Positions 8,870 to 16,829 of a stretch of DNA of 16,829 nucleotides are shown here, one piece after another. The notes beneath the pieces were generated by a model. That model made no database searches. It saw only the letters and a list, made by a program, of their open reading frames with translations, and had not been told where the DNA came from. This DNA comes from Hamiltosporidium magnivora (taxonomy: Eukaryota; Microsporidia; Dubosqiidae). A program made the translations under genes and the position numbers. The stretch is from positions 1-16,829 of the forward strand of contig PITI01000208.1 of the NCBI GenBank assembly GCA_004325065.1, given 5' to 3'. The first letter of the stretch is position 1. The number at the start of each line of letters is the position of its first letter.

Positions 8870-9280
8870 AAATCCAATAATTTACCAATTATATACGAAT
8901 CTAGAATTTCAAGATTAATTAAACTTCTTATCTATTCTATCAATTCAATAAAATGTTAAATTAAATTCCAAAACTTATTCCAATAGGTTTTAGATATAAA
9001 TTTGGAAGTTTAGTTGAGTTTAATTTTTAAGACTTGAAATATATTCGAAAATTAAATAAATATATATAAAACGCACAATCTAATGGTTTTAAAAATAATT
9101 TTTTGTAATTTTTTTTTTAAAAAAAGGTCTTTGAATCCGAAAATTGTCAAATTAATCAAATTAAAATCAAAAAAAACTACCAAATAAATTAAAGTAAAAG
9201 CTAAAAAACTACTAAATTAATTAAATAAAAAAAAATATGCCTTTAAACAACAAAACTTTACTCTTTAAGAACAAGGAAAT
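8870..9280. other. Intergenic spacer between the two seven-helix genes
   Basis: About 410 bases, rich in A and T runs, with no gene seen. It must contain the promoter of the first paralogue and the 3' end of the second. Confidence 0.6.
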
Positions 9281-10048
9281 CTATGCAGAGAAAATGATAG
9301 AGCTTAGCTGTATACCAAATGATACCGCAACCATTATGCTCAAAATAAGAAGAGAATCAGAACGTAGTTCTGGCAAAATTCTGTTTTGTAAATTTCGAAA
9401 AGCACTTTCATATCCCCATTTTTGCTTTAAAAACGTTTCTAATGTTATTAGAAGCAATACCGATCCCAAGAAACTAAATAAAAAGGCAAACAATACCTCG
9501 TTAAGTTTTACAGCAATTATAAAAAAGCCAACGACTGCTACTGTAACAAATATAATCCCTCTCAATACTTCGTTTTGAATACCAAGTTCTGCAAATGCAG
9601 TTATATGAAAACCTTCTTTATAGACAAAAATAAGTAAAATGGCATAAAACAAAGCAAATATTCCTCTGAAAATAGAAAGTATAATTGTAGCTAGAACAAC
9701 AGAAATCGCAATAATTAATAAATGCACAATATGAGGATTATTAAGGGCGTATGAAACATATTCTTTATACGTATTGGGAGACAAAAAAAGAAAATTCTGG
9801 CCATTCTTATAAGCAAACTCAGCTTTTTTCAAGATGTCATAACATGTACACATTCCCAATAAACCAATTAACATTGCCAATGAAATTGTCATATATTGAA
9901 TTCCTATTAGCATGAGAAATAGAGCAATAGAAAAAAGAATAAAAATCTGCAAATACTTTATTATTCCTTCATAATTTCTAGTTATATTATCTAAAAAGGT
10001 TGTAAAGTATGAACATTTTGTATTCAGTAAAAAAAGAAAAAAAATCAT
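9281..10048 (-). CDS. Seven-helix membrane protein, paralogue 2 (255 aa)
   Basis: It starts at ATG 10048-10046, the first after an in-frame TAA at 10075-10073, and ends at TAG 9283-9281. Hydrophobic segments lie near residues 33-50, 55-72, 106-125, 128-143, 161-180, 184-203 and 232-253. An extra hydrophobic N-terminus (MIFFLFLLN) makes it about ten residues longer at the start than its neighbour. Conserved with the 8826-8080 protein are GIQYMTIS, YAILLIFVY, LGIQNEV, the helix 6 segment ending in GS-L-L, and LETFLKQKWGY (203-213). Identity outside these parts is low, so the duplication is old. The genes are co-directional and tandem. The upstream 13-base motif lies only 8 bases from this ATG. 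No family is firmly recognised; a TMEM198-like 7TM domain is a tentative comparison. Confidence 0.85.
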   Translation of the reverse strand: MIFFLFLLNTKCSYFTTFLDNITRNYEGIIKYLQIFILFSIALFLMLIGIQYMTISLAMLIGLLGMCTCYDILKKAEFAYKNGQNFLFLSPNTYKEYVSYALNNPHIVHLLIIAISVVLATIILSIFRGIFALFYAILLIFVYKEGFHITAFAELGIQNEVLRGIIFVTVAVVGFFIIAVKLNEVLFAFLFSFLGSVLLLITLETFLKQKWGYESAFRNLQNRILPELRSDSLLILSIMVAVSFGIQLSSIIFSA

Positions 10049-10056
10049 AAATCTTT

Positions 10057-10069
10057 TCCTTTTTTGGAA
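10057..10069 (-). promoter_or_regulatory. 13-base upstream motif TTCCAAAAAAGGA (copy 2)
   Basis: Identical to the sequence at 8869-8857 upstream of the tandem paralogue. Here it lies 8 bases before the ATG instead of 30, because this protein has a longer N-terminus. Confidence 0.4.
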
Positions 10070-11562
10070 GATTTATAATATTTATTGTCCAATTAAATAT
10101 TTACGAAGAAAATAATTAGTTGGATCTTTAAAGAGTAACAAATCAATGAAAAAATAGATAAATTGTAAATTAAAATAATTACGAATTTAGTTGAAAATAA
10201 ACTTTTTATACAAATATTGTATTTTTTTGTAAAATAAGATAAACCTGAGTTCAATTTAACATAGAAAAGTATTTTATTGAATTTTTGTTTGGAAAAATAA
10301 TATAATTATGATTTTGCCAATTTATAGAGTTTCTATTTTTTTTTTGAAATCAAAGGAAAATCATCTGTCACTGTAAATAAATCTAACTCTATGCTTGTCA
10401 AAAATACTGAACTAATCTAAATATTTACACTGAAATATCGATTAAATATTTCATATTTATTTTATATTTAACAGGTAAATTATTTTTAAAATATATTTTA
10501 AAAAACTATATTCAAAAAAATACAACGACAAAAAATGCTCACACAAAGTTAAACTAATTATAAATCTTGGATTTGGAAACCTTAATTTCGAATTTAAATA
10601 TTTCTTTAACTAAATAGAAATTTATAAAAAAAAAGTATTGAACTAATTTTAGATTTATATCGGGCGTCTTCGTATTAACTTATTCAGTAAATACAATGAA
10701 ATTGTTATAGATCATTATATACTTTAAATATTTGATATTAATAAGAATCAATTCAATTCCTTAGAAAAAAAGTTGCATTGATCGTTTTACAAGTACATCA
10801 AGAAAATATATATTTAAAATTAAAAATGATTGTAATAATTTATTATTGAATTTGACGAATGTTTATATTAATTCAGAAGACCTAGGTAATAAGTAAATTG
10901 GCATATGTATTGTTTTCGCGTCATTATATTACTTGTTCTATTCTCTAGAAATTATTCTTTATAATTTTTCGACTAACAATACGGTTTATAAATTAAATGT
11001 TATGTTTCGGAATATTTTGAGTAGTGTTTACATTTAGAGGGCAGAAACATCATGAAGAGCTTATCTATATCTTATTGCATTGTATAAAACCAAGTTATGT
11101 CTTTTCAGTCTTCTGTTTATCATTTATTTTTTTTAAAACATATTCTATACTAGAAAGATTCGGATTATAATTAGGAATATAAAGATCAAAATGAAGTGTA
11201 TATCTTACAAGTGATATATTTATATAATACACCCTGTAATACTTTATTGAATAAGTCTATATTCCTCCAGAAAGATTTTCTTAATATAAAGTGTAAAAAT
11301 TTAATTAGCCCGAAAATAACATTTATAAATCTAATATCCTAAGAGCACTAATATTTTGAAATATTGAAAACTAATTCATAGTTAAATTTTACTCCAACAA
11401 ATTTTTTGTCTAAAATAAATCTATTATATCTTTTATTTCAAATTTTGACAATTGTTTTATTAATAATCCAATCACATCTTGCTATTTTTATATTTAAAGA
11501 GAAGTATCCAATATTTTATACGAAGCTCAATAATATTCTTTTATAGAGTTAAAATGTTTCAT
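10070..11562. other. AT-rich intergenic region, no supportable gene
   Basis: No intact gene. A plus-strand frame at about 10852-11131 reads for some 90 codons with three stops (LTNVYINSEDLGNK; YKLNVMFRNILSSVYI; RAYLYLIALYKTKLCLF) and is somewhat richer in G+C than its flanks. It may be the relic of a membrane protein, but the evidence is too thin to call. Confidence 0.55.
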
Positions 11563-12894
11563 TTAAGGAATTTTTGCAACAACGTGTTTATTTGCTAGTT
11601 TAAATTTATTTTCCACAGTTGCAAAATCTATAAATTTTTTTTTGACCTGTATTTTTGTTGCTCTTGTATTCAATCCAAAAGGAAATTTTTCGTAGTATTT
11701 TAATCCAAGCTCCATATTATTGTCAAATATTTATATAAACAACCATGGAATTTCAAAAAACTGAAATAAAACTTTTTTTGATGTATGATTTCCAAAAGTA
11801 TTTCGTTAGCATTAATTCGATCAAATATCAGTGCCAGTATTTATCACATATTCTGATATATATAGGTTTAGGCCTATTTAATCATCCCAGACCGTTTTTT
11901 AAGTAAAAAAATCATTTGTTAACGTTTCAATTAAAGATTGTTTTTCGTAAAAGTGAATTTTGTTTATTGATCTCTTAATGATTCAATAGTCGAAACAACT
12001 TCTTTATACGGATAATTTAGATCTTTAATCATTGGCAATATAAGGATACACGTATTTGCATAACATATCAAGAACCATAACGAACAATGTAAAAAACGTA
12101 AAACAAGGCATCATGGTATAAACTAACCATAATACATTCCCAATTCTGTTAATAAATCAAGCAGAAAACCAAACGTTTTCTTTTAAGAACCACATACTAT
12201 AAAATTAATAAAAACCTATAAAATACGTAAATTAGCTATATTTTAAATACTATCGTTACTTAGTTTGGTCTGAAGTACCCGCGCACAATACCCAAATCAA
12301 AAACTTATATAAATTTTATAGGTTCAAGAGTTTTGTAATGTTACTTACTTCGAAAGGTTTTATAGAAATATATCGCTCTTGAGTTGTGTTTTTTCTAAAA
12401 ATTACGAAGCTCTTGACAGTATTTAAGTAAATTCCAAATATTAAAGATTTCTATTAACGAATTTTTTTATAATTATAATTGATTGATAAGGAAATTTTAA
12501 ATTAAATTAAATAAATTAAACCCACTTAATTAGAGACTTAAAATATCGTAATTGGTTTTAACGAAGCGAAGAATAGCTTTGAAAAGTTATAACAACAAAA
12601 ATTGTAAATATTAGAACATTTTTCCAACTTTAATGTATAAATTTTAAGTTGAGTAGAGTTATCTACGATAACCAAAGCATTTTTATTAATATTTGGATCA
12701 AAACTGCATTTTTTTAAAATTTATTGAATTTCCCAATTTTAGAATATTTAAAAAATCTAATGTATGTCTAAAGTAATTCTAAAATTTTTTATTTTCTCTT
12801 TCAACTTTATATAAAGAGCACTATTAAAACGATCTAAAAATCCAACTTATACGGCCATAAACGACATTATAATAACTTTAAAATACCATTTCAT
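11563..12894 (-). pseudogene. Probable decayed gene for a secreted or membrane protein
   Basis: Minus-strand pieces in successive order look like former coding sequence. At 12894 an ATG opens MKWYFKVIIMSFMAV, signal-peptide-like but stopped after 15 codons. The next pieces contain NINKNALVIVDNSTQLKIYT (about 12700-12640), TVKSFVIFRKNTTQERYISI (about 12420-12360), the hydrophobic NRIGNVLWLVYTMMPCFTFF (12150-12091, in an open run from 12156 to TAA 12027-12025), DLNYPYKEVVSTIESLRDQ (about 12029-11970) and a 50-codon run from ATG 11715 to TAA 11565-11563 (GLKYYEKFPFGLNTRATKIQ). Several pieces are visibly richer in G+C than the flanks, as expected for old coding DNA. They are joined only across frameshifts and stops. 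No family is recognised, and whether all pieces belong to one gene is an inference. Confidence 0.35.
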
Positions 12895-13426
12895 CCACTT
12901 CAAGTTATACTAGCAAATTATTTTCTGTTTTAGATAACTCTTATATAAAAAGAGTCAAAATTGCTTTTTTAACTTTAAATTATGTTTAAACGAATATATA
13001 TTTCGATATTTAAATCGGTTAACATATATTTTCAAACCAATTTATAAATTTTTCTTGGTAAGTGTATCGCATTATACTGTTTAAGCATGCACCATCAGCC
13101 CCAATAGTATATATACGCAGATATAACATATATTTACATGAAATTATCATACACAGAGAAACCAGATTGTAAAAGCCCGAATATAATTTATGATAGTTGA
13201 TCAACGATATCGCATTTAAATTAATAAAAATACAACTTTTTTGCAGTTCGATTAATCTCAAATTTTTTTATCTTCAATAAAACCCTAGATTGTTTGTTTA
13301 AATTAATCTCTTAATTTTAATCATCGATTCTATTTCTTCAATTTAAAAATAAACAAAAACCCAAAAGAAAACATTTAATTAACAAATACCAACCACATCA
13401 CTAAATAATCACTTTAACACATTTTT
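12895..13426. other. Intergenic region upstream of phosphoglycerate kinase
   Basis: An 80-codon minus-strand frame (13261-13019) begins at TTG with no ATG before its middle, and its length is within what chance allows here, so it is not called. The last 150 bases before the phosphoglycerate kinase start are A/C-rich on the plus strand, unlike the rest, and presumably include its promoter. Confidence 0.55.
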
Positions 13427-13451
13427 TATAATAAACACAAAACCCATCCCT
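13427..13451 (+). promoter_or_regulatory. TATA-like stretch and CCC motif before the phosphoglycerate kinase start
   Basis: TATAATAAA (about 13427-13435) lies about 17 bases before the ATG, and CCC occurs at 13443-13445 and 13448-13450, the latter one base from the ATG. A CCC-like signal just upstream of the start codon, with a very short 5' leader, is a described feature of microsporidian genes. The same CCC-ATG arrangement is kept at the start of the LRR pseudogene (5696-5691). Confidence 0.45.
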
Positions 13452-14825
13452 ATGAATAAGAAAACATTAGAAGATATACAATTAACCAATAAAAGAATAT
13501 TTCTCCGAGTAGATTATAATATACCAACCACATATATCAACAATACACACCAAATCCAGGATACATATCGTATTATTTCTACTATTCCAACCATTAAATA
13601 CATTCTAAGCCAAAATCCTAAATTACTTGTTATTGGCACACATTTTGGTAGGCCGAAGGGTAATTTTAAAAAAGAATTATCACTTAATTTTCTTCCACCT
13701 TTTCTTGAACAGCTTCTTCATCTACAAGTAGAATTTTCACAGTTAAGCGAATTAGAAAATAAACTCATGGATGAGAAATTGGATAGCAATATCACTGAAA
13801 AAAAAATAGATAATGAAGGTAAGAGCAATAATGCATTAGAAAAGAAAGTAAATGAAGATAATGAATTAGATAATCAAGACTTATATAAAACTAAATCATG
13901 TAGTAGCCGAGCAAATAATAATAGAATAATTCTCCTTGAAAATCTTCGTTTTTACATGTCAGAAGAAAACGAAGGTGAGAATTTAGAAGAATACAGAAAA
14001 TATTTCACCAAAAACTTTGATATAACCGTTGTTGACGCATTTGGTGTTCTACACAGAAAAGTAAATTCAATACAAACACCAACACGTGTATGTGGGTTAC
14101 TCCTTAAAAAAGAGTTAGAAATGTTAGAATATTTAAAAAATTTTGATTTACTCATTATTGGTGGAAGCAAAGTAACCGACAAAGTGGTATTCTTAAAAAA
14201 TATTATGAAAAAATGTAAAAAAGTCTATGTTGTAGGGAAGATGTGTTATGTGTTTATCAAAGTATTATCAAATAATATTATTAATACAAATACTACTAGC
14301 GAAGAGGAAAAAGATATCTTAAGTGCTAAAGAAGTATTACAAGTGGCAGATAAATTTAGTGTTAAAGTTTATTTACCAAAAGATTTCCTAGTAAAAGAAA
14401 AAAAATGTAGAGACAGTGAATGTAGCAGTAACTGTAAAGAAGGTATAGATAATAAAAAAGAATGTATTTCTTACCAATATGTTGAAAGAATAGAACCAGA
14501 ACAACGGGGTGTAGATATTGGAATGAAAAGTATAGATGAATTATGTGGCTTAATAAGAACAAGTAAGAGTGTATTTTGGAATGGACCTGTTGGTATTTAC
14601 GAAGAGAAAAAAAGTAGTTTGGGAACAGAAAGGGTGGTAAAAGAAATGGAAAAAATAAAAGAAAGAGGAGGTGTTAGTATAGTGGGAGGTGGTGATACTG
14701 TATGTGCAGTTGGTATGTTTGGGGATAAAGAAAATTTTAGTTACGTTTCTACTGGTGGAGGTGCTTTGTTAAAATGCTTAGAAGGAAGTGAAATGCCAGG
14801 ATTGAATTCTATTGAAGACAAATGA
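13452..14825 (+). CDS. PGK: Phosphoglycerate kinase (glycolysis)
   Basis: Phosphoglycerate kinase converts 1,3-bisphosphoglycerate and ADP to 3-phosphoglycerate and ATP. The 457-residue frame is intact. Family motifs in order are FLRVDYNIP (17-25), GTHFGRPKG (62-70), LLENLRF (161-167), VVDAFGVLHR (193-202), GGSKVTDK (237-244), WNGPVGIYE (376-384), GGGDT (412-416), STGGGALLKCLEG (433-445) and a terminal LPG-like MPGL. Substrate-binding arginines in the RVD, FGRP, LRF and LHR motifs and nucleotide-site residues in GGSKV, WNGP and GGGDT are all present. It is longer than the usual 415 or so residues. An acidic Asn/Lys-rich segment (about 99-156) precedes LLENLRF, and a Cys-rich segment (about 316-345, cysteines at 319, 324, 327 and 337) follows LPKDF. 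The usual GGGMAFTF reads VGKMCYVF. The start is supported by alignment of the N-terminal RVD motif and by CCC just upstream. No intron is needed. Confidence 0.97.
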   Translation: MNKKTLEDIQLTNKRIFLRVDYNIPTTYINNTHQIQDTYRIISTIPTIKYILSQNPKLLVIGTHFGRPKGNFKKELSLNFLPPFLEQLLHLQVEFSQLSELENKLMDEKLDSNITEKKIDNEGKSNNALEKKVNEDNELDNQDLYKTKSCSSRANNNRIILLENLRFYMSEENEGENLEEYRKYFTKNFDITVVDAFGVLHRKVNSIQTPTRVCGLLLKKELEMLEYLKNFDLLIIGGSKVTDKVVFLKNIMKKCKKVYVVGKMCYVFIKVLSNNIINTNTTSEEEKDILSAKEVLQVADKFSVKVYLPKDFLVKEKKCRDSECSSNCKEGIDNKKECISYQYVERIEPEQRGVDIGMKSIDELCGLIRTSKSVFWNGPVGIYEEKKSSLGTERVVKEMEKIKERGGVSIVGGGDTVCAVGMFGDKENFSYVSTGGGALLKCLEGSEMPGLNSIEDK

Positions 14826-14831
14826 AATAAA
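14826..14831 (+). terminator. AATAAA directly after the phosphoglycerate kinase stop codon
   Basis: AATAAA begins at the base after TGA 14823-14825 and lies next to a small stem (GAAAT with ATTTC, within about 14824-14840). A polyadenylation signal at or overlapping the stop codon is common in compact microsporidian transcripts. This position suggests a very short 3' UTR. Confidence 0.45.
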
Positions 14832-14840
14832 AGATTTCAT

Positions 14841-15108
14841 TGTAAATATTTGATAATTCTTTCATTCTTTAGTTAAAATATTGGTTTAGATTTGCATCAA
14901 AATTAGCTTAATTCTTTACTTAAAGAAATTAAAGCTATAAATTTATTCCTAACGTTTTAATTTGATTTTAAATTCAAAATAATCTCAAAATAATTTATTT
15001 TTATAAATCAGATCTTTTTGAAAATATGGCAAGTGTTATATTGTTTTCATGACTTTGACGCAGTCCTAGATTTAACATAAACATGGTACCTCAAACTCAA
15101 TAAATACT
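14841..15108. other. Spacer between phosphoglycerate kinase and element B
   Basis: No gene seen. G+C rises from about 15040, so the 3' boundary of element B may extend past the last matched block into this spacer. Confidence 0.5.
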
Positions 15109-15700
15109 CCCTCGATACCTAAATACCAATGCCCTTCATTAAAAGGATCTATAGAACGATATTAATAAACAAGGCACTTGCCCGGAATTCGTAGATATCT
15201 ATAGTATACGCAGAGAAGGTAGTCGAGGCCTACTGAGCTCCTCAAGACCATGCAGCATTCCCACTTACTCTACACTTTCCTAGCCTAATAAATTTTAAGC
15301 TAAGATATATCTCGGCAACTTACATGAGTTTTACTTAGACGATGAGATGTCATACCAACTGGTAGAACCTGCTAATCACTTTTCGCCTTTACATGGGTTT
15401 TATTTTTAAACTTCACAAGGGCTAAGTCTTTTAAATAGAGTGGGAAAGGCTTGGTTTCCGTGCTTTTACATGGAGATTACCTACAAGTTCGGTCATGGCC
15501 TGCAATCTAGTTACATAAAAAAGTACAAAAATATTTTTGATGAAAATTTCGCGTATTTTTGATTTCTCCTCTTCATACAAATCCCATAGACAACTGAAAA
15601 TTTAGTGTGGTTTTATTTCCACTAAAATCCAAAGAAAAATCCACATATCAATTCACCTATTCATTACCAAGCAGATAGTGTTATTTTTGTGGCAATATAT
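15109..15700 (-). ncRNA. Element B: GC-richer non-coding element, homologous to element A, opposite orientation
   Basis: Read on the minus strand, this shares with element A (2241-2812, plus) these blocks, with B coordinates: ACTATCTGCT (15679-15670), a hairpin TTTAGTG/CACTAAA within 15626-15601, AGGTAA..CCATG (15482-15469), AGCCTTT (15451-15445), AAAGGCGA (15390-15383), AAACTCATG (15331-15323), ATCTTAGC (15306-15299), GTGTAGAGTAAGTGGGAA (15275-15258), AAGTGCC (15179-15173), ATCCTTTT (15148-15141) and AGGTATCGAGGG (15120-15109). Order is fully kept. Spacing from the first block to the hairpin is 53 against 54 bases, AAACTCATG to ATCTTAGC 25 against 24, and ATCTTAGC to GTGTAGAG 31 against 29. 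All frames are stop-rich on both strands. Conserved blocks with drifting linkers argue for selection on RNA structure or for a shared mobile-element origin. Exact ends are not visible. Confidence 0.5.
15601..15626 (-). repeat. Hairpin of element B equivalent to 2314-2338 of element A
   Basis: On the minus strand TTTAGTG (from 15626) pairs with CACTAAA (ending at 15601). An extra G/CC pairing with a two-base bulge is possible. Its place relative to the shared ACTATCTGCT block matches element A, and one base pair is swapped (G-C here, C-G in A). Confidence 0.7.
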
Positions 15701-16089
15701 CTTCTATCACAGTGTAAAAAGAAATAAATATATATTTTGATAGTATTTTTAGTAAATTATGCCAAAATTAAATGTTTTCTATGTAATATGATTAAATTTT
15801 CTAACGAAAAAAGAAAGCATATATATTTAAGAAAAAAATTATATTTCGAAAATTTATAAGCGCTCTATCTTTCTAAGAAAAATCTGAAATAATATGACGG
15901 CTTTATCTACCTTTTTTTGAAGTTAATTGAAAAATACGAAAATTTCATAATATTTATTTCTTTTAACACATCCAAAACACCAAAGCAGACGGCTTTACGA
16001 TGAAAGAGCAATATTCGTATGTAATATACCATTACAGTGGAATTTTTTAACAAAAAAATATAATATATAATTGAAAGTTCAGCTGCTAT
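15701..16089. other. AT-rich intergenic region
   Basis: No gene seen. It contains the sequence upstream of element B, where weak similarity to the upstream flank of element A (AGAAGATA near 15703) hints that the homologous region could extend slightly further. Confidence 0.5.
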
Positions 16090-16415
16090 ATATTTTTAAT
16101 ATTCGGAAGTAAGCAAACTTCTAAGAAGGAAGAATTATAAGGCATTTTCATACTTTTTATTTGTCTTTGACTAAAGATTTTTATAACAACAAACGATGCA
16201 ATCTTCAGTTCAATAATACCGAAATGGGTTTTCTAAGCCTCGTACTTTCTTTATATAAGCGTTGATCTTTAAATAGAATATCAAATCACGTTCATTAAAA
16301 CCCTCAAGTTATCTTTGAAAAGTTTTTTTATTAACACTGCTTTGTTGTATGTACTGTCAAAATAAAAAAAGTGAGTACAATTCAAAAATATAATTGCTTT
16401 TTCGGCATCATTTCT
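16090..16415 (-). pseudogene. One-frame relic of an unidentified protein
   Basis: A minus-strand frame from 16415 runs about 108 codons with four stops. Its first 44 codons are open to TGA 16283-16281 (NDAEKAIIFLN, TYNKAVLIKKLFKDNLRVLM). A later run is open for about 50 codons (THFGIIELKIASFVVIKIF, SQRQIKSMKMPYNSSFLEV). A second frame in the middle (FKDQRLYKESTRLRKPISVL) is also protein-like, so a pair of frameshifts is an alternative to nonsense mutations. The EKAIIFL stretch recalls the start of ISXO2/IS1595-type transposases, which are frequent in microsporidia, but the expected cysteine pattern is not seen. The family therefore stays open. Confidence 0.3.
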
Positions 16416-16561
16416 TTAAATTGTAGTCGAAAGATATTTCTTAATCTTTAAATACAATTTTATAGTAAATTTTGCAGTCAAAGAGACATTATATAAATTT
16501 CAAAGTTAAGCGAATTAATTATACCAAATACTCTTTCAGTAAATTGATAAAAAGTTATTCC
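16416..16561. other. Short spacer upstream of the secreted ORF
   Basis: In-frame reading continues upstream of the 16562 ATG to a TTG at 16472 (30 extra residues, basic: QSKRHYINFKVKRINY). The signal-peptide position and the lack of an ATG favour starting at 16562. Confidence 0.5.
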
Positions 16562-16789
16562 ATGCAGATTTTGCTTTTCTCGTGCTTTTGTATTTTACCT
16601 GAAAATCAAAAAAACCAAGGGCTTGTAATACATCCCATAATAACCGAAAATGCATCTATTGAGCATAAAATTGGCAAAGTAGATAATCCTATAATAGAAA
16701 ATAGAATATATAGTATTTACGATTGGTGGAAGGAGGATAACCACATAAAAAACTTTCTGCTTGGCAATGAGTGTGTGAAACTGGTGTGA
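16562..16789 (+). CDS. Short secreted-type hypothetical protein, perhaps the start of a longer broken gene
   Basis: From ATG 16562 the frame gives 75 residues ending at TGA 16787-16789. The N-terminus MQILLFSCFCILP is a short hydrophobic signal-peptide-like segment, followed by a soluble region with YDWWKEDNHIKNF near residues 48-60. An earlier TTG at 16472 would add 30 basic residues and bury the signal peptide, so it is not chosen. After the TGA the same frame stays open to the window edge and reads DRCLDFWWEYNHT, again with a WW and an NH. The gene may therefore be longer and interrupted by this TGA, or end here. Base composition is less AT-rich than the upstream spacer, which supports coding. 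No family is recognised. Confidence 0.42.
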   Translation: MQILLFSCFCILPENQKNQGLVIHPIITENASIEHKIGKVDNPIIENRIYSIYDWWKEDNHIKNFLLGNECVKLV

Positions 16790-16829
16790 GATCGTTGTTT
16801 AGATTTTTGGTGGGAATACAACCACACTA

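Noticed and set aside
9237..9578. 113-codon plus-strand ORF
   Set aside because: It is antisense to the second seven-helix gene, whose conservation with its paralogue shows that the minus strand is the coding one.
12301..12340. GGTTCAAGA-like T-loop suggesting a tRNA
   Set aside because: No acceptor, D or anticodon stems can be built around it. No tRNA was found in the window.
13019..13261. 80-codon minus-strand frame
   Set aside because: It starts at TTG, has no ATG until mid-frame and no recognisable motif. A few frames of this length are expected by chance in the window.

Overview
The window looks like nuclear DNA of a microsporidian, or of a similarly reduced and very AT-rich eukaryote. 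It is strongly A+T-rich by eye. The genes seen are intronless and eukaryotic in type. A CCC motif sits just upstream of the start of phosphoglycerate kinase and of a leucine-rich-repeat (LRR) pseudogene, and AATAAA directly abuts the phosphoglycerate kinase stop. Gene density is low and several former genes are in decay, which would fit an expanded, relic-rich genome. The taxon is inferred, not shown.

Layout. 1-1018 (minus) is the N-terminal 339 codons of a protein-kinase-fold protein that has lost its catalytic residues. 1019-2240 has no convincing gene. About 2241-2812 (plus) is a GC-richer, hairpin-rich, non-coding element, called A here. A small basic ORF at 3058 follows, with a possible frameshift in an A8 run. 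3488-5693 (minus) is a decayed LRR-type gene with at least four frameshifts and two in-frame stops. 5694-8079 is AT-rich with one possible gene relic and a short tandem repeat.

8080-10048 (minus) carries two tandem, diverged copies of a seven-helix membrane protein sharing the signature LET-x-LKQ-x-WGY and an identical 13-base upstream motif. 10070-13451 holds mostly decayed sequence, including a probable relic of a secreted or membrane protein gene (about 11563-12894, minus). 13452-14825 (plus) is an intact phosphoglycerate kinase, the only firmly nameable gene. About 15109-15700 (minus) is element B, a diverged homologue of A in the opposite orientation. A one-frame relic (about 16090-16415, minus) and a short ORF with a signal peptide (16562-16789, plus) close the window.

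The genes do not form a pathway. Phosphoglycerate kinase is glycolytic housekeeping, and the rest are lineage-specific membrane, secreted, LRR and pseudokinase proteins. The most unusual content is the A/B pair: two elements of roughly 570-590 bases about 12 kb apart, sharing at least ten collinear conserved blocks with near-constant spacing over much of their length and a 5' hairpin with a compensatory C-G to G-C swap. That pattern suggests a structured RNA family or a structured mobile-element remnant.
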